Source: Chitinophaga terrae (ex Kim and Jung 2007)
Lineage (GTDB): Bacteria > Bacteroidota > Bacteroidia > Chitinophagales > Chitinophagaceae
DNA: 64,000 bases
NCBI RefSeq assembly: GCF_900107795.1
Contig: NZ_FNRL01000009.1
Coordinates: 1 to 64,000, forward strand
Direction of reading: 5' to 3'
The translations under genes were made by a program, and so were the position numbers. The stretch's first letter is position 1. Every line of letters begins with the position of its first letter. The notes under the pieces are model-generated. The model did no database searches. It saw nothing but the letters and a program-made list of their open reading frames with translations, and was not told the DNA's origin. Below are positions 59,819-64,000 of the stretch, piece after piece.

Positions 59819-60484
59819 ATGCAGCACAAAAGATCCTACATACTGACACTTTTAATCATAATCGGATTCCTATTTTCACCTTTCCTGTTGAAAGCGCAGA
59901 TCGCGGAGTTCCGGGACAGTGTCATCCAGATTCAAGGTATCACCATGACTGCCGACAGCCTGAGGGCCGTTCCGGGTGTCAGTATTATGGTGAAAGGCCA
60001 GGGCAGGGGAACCATCTCCAACAGGTCCGGCGTTTTTTCTATCGTTGTATTCAAAGGCGATACCCTTTCATTCACCGCAATCGGTTTTAAGCACAAAAAT
60101 TTCAAGATCCCTCCAGATATCAAGGGAAATACCTTTTCCATGATCCAACTCATGGTAGAAGATACTACCTACCTGCCGGTAACGGTTATCAAACCTTATC
60201 CTTCCAGGGAAGAATTTGAACGGTCGTTCGTCAACCTCGCACCTGACGACGCTTACGAAGTGGCCCGCAAAAACACCAACAACGCGCATCTTCGTGCGCT
60301 TGCCCGTTACCTGCCGGCAGATGGACGGGAAGGCGTGAATAATTATCTCAACCAGCAGGCCCGCAATCTCTATTACGCCGGTCAACCGCCTCCGCAAAAT
60401 ATCATGAACCCATTTGCCTGGGCACAGTTCATCCAGGCCTGGAAACGGGGTGATTTCAAACGAAAGGATACTGATAACTTCTAG
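59819..60484 (+). CDS. Exported CarboxypepD_reg-like domain protein
   Basis: A 221-residue exported protein (signal about 1-26, LFSPFLLKAQ). Residues about 35-110 are a CarboxypepD_reg-like beta-sandwich (GVSIMVKGQGRGTISNRSGV, FSIVVFKGDTLSFTAIGFKH). The C-terminal 100 residues are helical and charged (YPSREEFERSFVNLAPDD, FAWAQFIQAWKRGDFKRK). No receptor barrel. Small proteins of this layout are common in Bacteroidota; role unknown. Confidence 0.78.
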   Translation: MQHKRSYILTLLIIIGFLFSPFLLKAQIAEFRDSVIQIQGITMTADSLRAVPGVSIMVKGQGRGTISNRSGVFSIVVFKGDTLSFTAIGFKHKNFKIPPDIKGNTFSMIQLMVEDTTYLPVTVIKPYPSREEFERSFVNLAPDDAYEVARKNTNNAHLRALARYLPADGREGVNNYLNQQARNLYYAGQPPPQNIMNPFAWAQFIQAWKRGDFKRKDTDNF

Positions 60485-60538
60485 TTTTGATGCCGTTTAA
60501 TCGTTAGATTTGAAACCGGCTATAAAAATCATTACACC

Positions 60539-61438
60539 ATGCAAAAAATTGCGGTAATTGGTGCTGGTACCATGGGAAATGGTATTGCACACGTATTTGC
60601 ACAGCACGGATATGCTGTAAACCTCATAGATATCTCTGCTGCTGCACTGGAAAAAGCTTTACAAACGATCGGCAAAAACCTCGACAGGCAGGTAAGTAAA
60701 GGCACCATCACAGAAGCTGTCAAAACCGATACGCTGAAAAATATCAGCACGCACACCGACCTGCCCTCAGGCGTAAAGACAGCAGACCTGGTAGTGGAAG
60801 CTGCCACAGAGAACATCAACCTGAAACTTAAAATATTCCAGGAACTGGATCTTCACGCGCCAGCCGACGCTATCCTGGCTACCAACACTTCTTCTATTTC
60901 CATTACAAAAATTGCCGCTGCCACCAAACGCCCGTCCAAAGTGATTGGCATGCACTTCATGAATCCTGTACCTGTCATGAAACTGGTAGAGATCATCAAC
61001 GGTTATGCAACAGATAAACAGGTGACTGCCACTATCGCGGATCTTTCCAGGAAGCTGGAAAAAGTTCCCTGCGTAGTGAACGACTACCCCGGTTTCATTG
61101 CCAACCGCATACTGATGCCTATGATCAACGAAGCGATCATCTCCCTCTTCGAAGGCGTTGCAGGCGTAGAAGAAATTGATACCGTAATGAAGCTGGGAAT
61201 GGCCCATCCAATGGGACCCTTACAACTGGCGGATTTCATAGGACTGGATGTATGCCTGTCTATCCTCCAGGTGTTGCACGAAGGTTTCGGTAATCCTAAA
61301 TATGCGCCATGCCCGCTGCTGGTGAACATGGTAACCGCCGGATACCTTGGCGTTAAAAGCGGGGAAGGCTTCTATAAATACACGCCCGGCAGCAAAGACC
61401 TCATCGTGAGCAATCGGTTTGCACGCAACCACGTGTAA
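60539..61438 (+). CDS. 3-hydroxyacyl-CoA (3-hydroxybutyryl-CoA) dehydrogenase
   Basis: A 299-residue enzyme. NAD-binding motif GAGTMGNGIAHVFAQ (8-22), TNTSSISITKIAAA, the catalytic His in GMHFMNPVPVMKLVE, and NDYPGFIANRILMPM with IGLDVCLSILQVLHEG in the C-terminal helical domain. It oxidises 3-hydroxybutyryl-CoA or longer 3-hydroxyacyl-CoA. The last five codons and stop (ARNHV) come from the left arm of the inverted repeat 61421-61711; enzymes of this family usually end near the preceding GFYKY segment plus a variable tail. Confidence 0.92.
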   Translation: MQKIAVIGAGTMGNGIAHVFAQHGYAVNLIDISAAALEKALQTIGKNLDRQVSKGTITEAVKTDTLKNISTHTDLPSGVKTADLVVEAATENINLKLKIFQELDLHAPADAILATNTSSISITKIAAATKRPSKVIGMHFMNPVPVMKLVEIINGYATDKQVTATIADLSRKLEKVPCVVNDYPGFIANRILMPMINEAIISLFEGVAGVEEIDTVMKLGMAHPMGPLQLADFIGLDVCLSILQVLHEGFGNPKYAPCPLLVNMVTAGYLGVKSGEGFYKYTPGSKDLIVSNRFARNHV

Positions 61439-61711
61439 GGGGGCACGCAGAGAGGCAAAGAAAGCAAAGCCCGCAAAGGATTTTATTAAGGAAATTAAGA
61501 AAGCAAAGGGAGCGAAGATTATGTTATAGTTTATCTTCACTCCCTTTGCTTTCTTATTTTCCTTAAACAATATCTTATGTCCCTTTGCTTTCTTATTTTT
61601 CTTAAAACAATATCTTATGTCCCTTTGCTTTCTTATTTTCCTTAAAACAATATCTTATGTCCCTTTGCTTTCTTTGCCTCTCCGCGTGCCCCCTTACACG
61701 TGGTTGCGTGC
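61421..61711. repeat. Large inverted-repeat element, 49-bp arms (type A, copy 2)
   Basis: Bases 61421-61469 match the reverse complement of 61663-61711 at 48 of 49 positions. The arms contain GGGGGCACGC(A/G)GAGAGGC and AAAGAAAGCAAAG, related to the arms of 10903-11115 (CACGCAGAGG, AAGAAGCAAAG). An inner stem is formed by about 61489-61518 with 61534-61565, and tandem repeats fill 61541-61673. The outer 18 bases of each arm lie inside the two flanking convergent genes and encode their identical last residues ARNHV and stop. Confidence 0.93.
61541..61673. repeat. Three and a third tandem copies of a 39-40-bp unit
   Basis: Units at 61541-61579 (39 bases), 61580-61619 and 61620-61659 (40 each), each running from TCCCTTTGCTTTCTTATTTT through AACAATATCTTATG; a partial fourth begins at 61660 and merges with the right arm of the inverted repeat. 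The units differ by one base or one deletion. Confidence 0.93.
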
Positions 61712-62299
61712 CACCTCCAATCCGTAGATGTCTTTCAGGCGGAGCAGGCATAGTTCTTCGTTGGCTTTAGGGATGCCTATTACCATTTCGCAGAAGAGCT
61801 GGAGTTCCTGTGAAAGTACCGTACAGTTCTGTTGTTTGATCACCGTCATTACTTCGTTCATGATCGTATAATCGAAGCTGAGGCGATATTTTGCTTCGAT
61901 GTTTTTCTGGATAACAGGCACCAGTTGCAGTACCATCGATGCGCTTATTTTATAGGCGTTGATCAGGCCGGGAACGCCCAGCAAGGTGCCGCCAAAATAA
62001 CGGACAACTACAATAAGTACGTCTGTTAGCTGCTTGCTGTCTATCTGCCCAAGGATGGGTTTACCTGCCGAACCGGAAGGTTCGCCGTCGTCGTTTGCCC
62101 TGAATTGCAGCCCGTCTGTTCCTATCCTGTAAGCATAGCAATGGTGCGTGGCTTTGGGATGTTCTTTCTTCACTTCACCCAGGCATGCTTTTACGTCGTC
62201 TGTGCTTTTCACAGGAAATACATATCCCAGGAATTTGCTTCCCCTGTCTTTGAACTCAGCTACTGCTGTTTTATCTATTGTAAAGTAAACCTCCATCAA
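61694..62299 (-). CDS. IMPACT/YigZ-family protein
   Basis: A 201-residue protein of the YigZ/IMPACT family: FKDRGSKFLGYVFPV, KATHHCYAYRIG, NDDGEPSGSAGKPILGQI and VVRYFGGTLLGVPGLINAY, followed by the short DUF1949-type C-terminal domain. Family function is not settled (translation-control-related in eukaryotes). The final ARNHV and stop come from the right arm of the inverted repeat 61421-61711. An aspartate/lysine start is normal; length is normal. Confidence 0.92.
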   Translation of the reverse strand: MMEVYFTIDKTAVAEFKDRGSKFLGYVFPVKSTDDVKACLGEVKKEHPKATHHCYAYRIGTDGLQFRANDDGEPSGSAGKPILGQIDSKQLTDVLIVVVRYFGGTLLGVPGLINAYKISASMVLQLVPVIQKNIEAKYRLSFDYTIMNEVMTVIKQQNCTVLSQELQLFCEMVIGIPKANEELCLLRLKDIYGLEVARNHV

Positions 62300-62318
62300 T
62301 GTTATTTAGAGTACAGGA

Positions 62319-63371
62319 CTATCCCCTGCGTTGGTAAAAATCAATTCTGTCTGTATCCACCTGCTCCGTGTGTATGAGGGTAGCATCTGAAAGCGCCGGC
62401 GCCGCGAGTCCGCCGGGCAGTGTAACCGTTCCCGTTATTACCCTGGCTTCATCCCATAACCCGGCAGCGATAAATTGTTCCAGCAGGTAACTGCCTCCTT
62501 CCACCAGAATGCTCTGTATATGCCGGTTGTGAAGCTTTTCCAGCAGCTGCGGCAGTATCGGCTGTTTGAAATCGAGCTGCATCTGTTCTGTAAGCCCGTT
62601 GGAATCTTCACTTTCAGCAGTTATAAAGATGGTAGGCACAGTTCCGTCCCAGAGATGATAATGCCTGGGTATTTTCAATGCCCGGTCGATCACCAGCCTG
62701 ACAGGATCTTTGCCTGTCCATAGCCGGTTGGTGAGCTTGGGATTATCCATTAAAGCAGTGCGGGTGCCTACAAGAATGCTCATTTCTTCGCTTCTCCACT
62801 TGTGTACCAGCCTGTCTGTATACTTGTTGGAAATCTTTACCGGCGCGCCCTCTGCCCCGGCTATCAGGCCGTTGGCGCACTGGGCCCATTTTAATATGAT
62901 ATAGGGTCTTTTCTTTTCATGAAAGGTGAAGAAGCGGCGGTTAATAGCCCTGCATGCTTCTTCCAGCATCCTGGTATGCACCCTGATGCCTGCTTTTTCC
63001 AGTTTCTCAATCCCTTTGCCGGCAACTGCAGAAAAGGTATCCACGCAGCCTATGACCACTTCAGGGATCCGCTGGCTTACGATCAGATCGGCGCAGGGCG
63101 GTGTTTTACCATGATGGGCACAAGGCTCCAGGCTTACATACATGGTAGACAGGGGAATCAGCACCCTGTCGGCCTCCTGAACACTATTAACACAATTCAC
63201 TTCCGCGTGCGCCTGCCCGTATTGCCGGTGATAGCCTTCACCAATGATACGGCCCTGGTGAACCAGCACCGCTCCTACCATCGGGTTCGGAGCCACGTTA
63301 CCGGCGCCCATGGCGGCCAGTTCCAGGCAACGCCGCATAAAAATTTCGTCGATAGTATTGGTCATAATCAA
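62319..63371 (-). CDS. ribD: Riboflavin biosynthesis deaminase/reductase
   Basis: A 350-residue bifunctional enzyme: the N-terminal deaminase has zinc site HAEVNC (His55, Glu57) with PCAHHGKTPPC (Cys84, Cys93), and the C-terminal reductase has KWAQCANGLIA, WRSEEMSILVGTRTALMDNP and ILVEGGSYLLEQFI. It performs two steps from the GTP-derived pyrimidine towards riboflavin. ATG 63365 is an alternative start two codons later. It lies 19 bases upstream of the YigZ gene on the same strand. Confidence 0.95.
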   Translation of the reverse strand: MIMTNTIDEIFMRRCLELAAMGAGNVAPNPMVGAVLVHQGRIIGEGYHRQYGQAHAEVNCVNSVQEADRVLIPLSTMYVSLEPCAHHGKTPPCADLIVSQRIPEVVIGCVDTFSAVAGKGIEKLEKAGIRVHTRMLEEACRAINRRFFTFHEKKRPYIILKWAQCANGLIAGAEGAPVKISNKYTDRLVHKWRSEEMSILVGTRTALMDNPKLTNRLWTGKDPVRLVIDRALKIPRHYHLWDGTVPTIFITAESEDSNGLTEQMQLDFKQPILPQLLEKLHNRHIQSILVEGGSYLLEQFIAAGLWDEARVITGTVTLPGGLAAPALSDATLIHTEQVDTDRIDFYQRRG

Positions 63372-63382
63372 GCCTTAAGTAA

Positions 63383-63398
63383 TAACTTTGCAAAAGTA
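63383..63398. promoter_or_regulatory. Abutting divergent -7 boxes (prmC and ribD)
   Basis: Plus strand TAACTTTG (63383-63390) is followed without gap by CAAAAGTA (63391-63398), which on the minus strand is TACTTTTG. Both fit TAnnTTTG and together form an inverted repeat. The plus box would serve prmC, the minus box ribD; polymerase binding at one must exclude the other. Confidence 0.6.
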
Positions 63399-63475
63399 TC
63401 GTTTTTAACACAATGGAGAGTGCGACTTCCCCGGTTTGCAGTTTCCAGATTCACCACATCGCAAAATTTTTCATA

Positions 63476-64000
63476 TTGACTATACAAACAGCCTTTACCT
63501 ATATTACCGGCGCCATCGGCGATCTATATGAAGAAAGGGAAGCTGCCAACATCGCGCATATCGTCATGGAATCTTTGACCGGTATGAGCAAATTAGACCG
63601 CATCGTAAACAAAACAAACTTATTAACCCCCGAACAGAACCAGCGGCTTAAAGCGGCTATAGAAGCCTTATTGCGTAAAGAACCCGTGCAATACATCACC
63701 GGCAGTACCTGGTTTTACGGGATGGAACTTAATGTGAACAACCAGGTATTGATACCCAGGCCTGAAACGGAAGAACTGGTAGAATGGATGGTGAACGACG
63801 CCACGGGCCGCAGCGGGTTAAAGATCCTGGATGTAGGCACCGGCAGCGGCGCCATTCCGCTGGCGCTTAAAAGATCGCTGCCGGATGCAGCTGTGATGGC
63901 TATCGATATCAGCCCCGGCGCCCTGGAAGTGGCTTCCGGGAATGCCGCCAAATGGAAGCTCGACGTTCATTTCCAGCAAATGGATGCGCTGGACCCACTG
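63476..64000 (+). CDS. prmC: Peptide chain release factor glutamine methyltransferase, partial (3' end outside window)
   Basis: Open to the window end. From the TTG at 63476 the protein reads LTIQTAFTYITGAIGDLYEE, the usual Bacteroidota PrmC start; an in-frame ATG at 63413 would add 21 residues. REAANIAHIVMESLTG, RKEPVQYITGSTWFYGMEL, LIPRPETEELVEWMV and the SAM-binding motif LDVGTGSGAIPLALK identify the HemK/PrmC family. The catalytic NPPY motif lies beyond base 64000. PrmC methylates the GGQ glutamine of release factors. Confidence 0.9.
   Translation, partial: MTIQTAFTYITGAIGDLYEEREAANIAHIVMESLTGMSKLDRIVNKTNLLTPEQNQRLKAAIEALLRKEPVQYITGSTWFYGMELNVNNQVLIPRPETEELVEWMVNDATGRSGLKILDVGTGSGAIPLALKRSLPDAAVMAIDISPGALEVASGNAAKWKLDVHFQQMDALDPL

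Noticed and set aside
61541..61673. CRISPR array
   Set aside because: Units are contiguous 39-40-bp tandem repeats without spacers and no cas genes are near.

Overview
This window looks like a chromosomal segment from a Bacteroidota bacterium, most likely of the family Chitinophagaceae. The main reasons are the recurring housekeeping promoter of this phylum (TTTG, 19 bases, TAnnTTTG; two textbook copies at 16651-16681 and 40297-40327), weak Shine-Dalgarno sites, an ECF sigma/FecR anti-sigma module with STN and CarboxypepD_reg-like domains, and many Bacteroidota-type families (TlpA with DUF4369, DUF4136, DUF1543, GH30, phosphocholine-specific phospholipase C). The left edge cuts an IS4-family transposase and the right edge cuts prmC. 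No phage, CRISPR array or rRNA was seen.

Layout. 1-8.4 kb: transposase fragment, then a minus-strand run of a beta-propeller/HEAT lipoprotein, a TlpA-like thioredoxin, DUF1543, GH30, a YheT-like hydrolase and signal peptidase I. 8.6-16.6 kb: plus strand, a Tat-exported sugar isomerase-like protein, a TPR protein, then a tightly overlapping five-gene molybdenum hydroxylase operon (PaoABC-like subunits, XdhC, MobA-like). 16.6-20.1 kb: a promoter with an overlapping palindrome, a 29-codon ORF ending in four Cys codons, a PhyH dioxygenase, an SDR and DUF72, converging on an Fpg-like glycosylase. 20.4-27 kb: two L,D-transpeptidase-type proteins, a collagen-like lipoprotein, phospholipase C and a small lipoprotein. 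27-31.6 kb: an ECF sigma, a FecR anti-sigma and two GVQxAGF-repeat surface proteins, with one bipartite promoter motif repeated before the sigma gene and before the last gene. 31.7-41.8 kb: OmpH, GNAT, SMP-30, two membrane proteins, two tandem tRNA-Gly, a PepSY protein, a glycosyltransferase, a histidine kinase, tRNA-Leu and a Crp-like regulator. 41.9-47.1 kb: a two-component system with a PD40 lipoprotein, and an HxlR/DsbA-like divergent pair. 47.2-50.9 kb: TetR, MFS efflux pump and dihydrolipoyl dehydrogenase, with three copies of one operator. 51-64 kb: DUF2130, an OMP pair, apbE, gcdH, YciI, pyrF, PaiB-like, Mrp, a 3-hydroxyacyl-CoA dehydrogenase, YigZ, ribD and prmC.

The two most interesting structures are: (1) the ECF sigma system, whose STN-domain protein has no TonB-dependent receptor barrel and instead carries surface repeats, with a recognisable own promoter motif at two sites; and (2) a family of large inverted-repeat elements with arms of about 50 bp (10903-11115 and 61421-61711; a third of different sequence at 32293-32410). 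The second of these supplies the stop codon and the same last five residues to both convergent genes around it. All assignments are from reading the sequence only; no database search was run.
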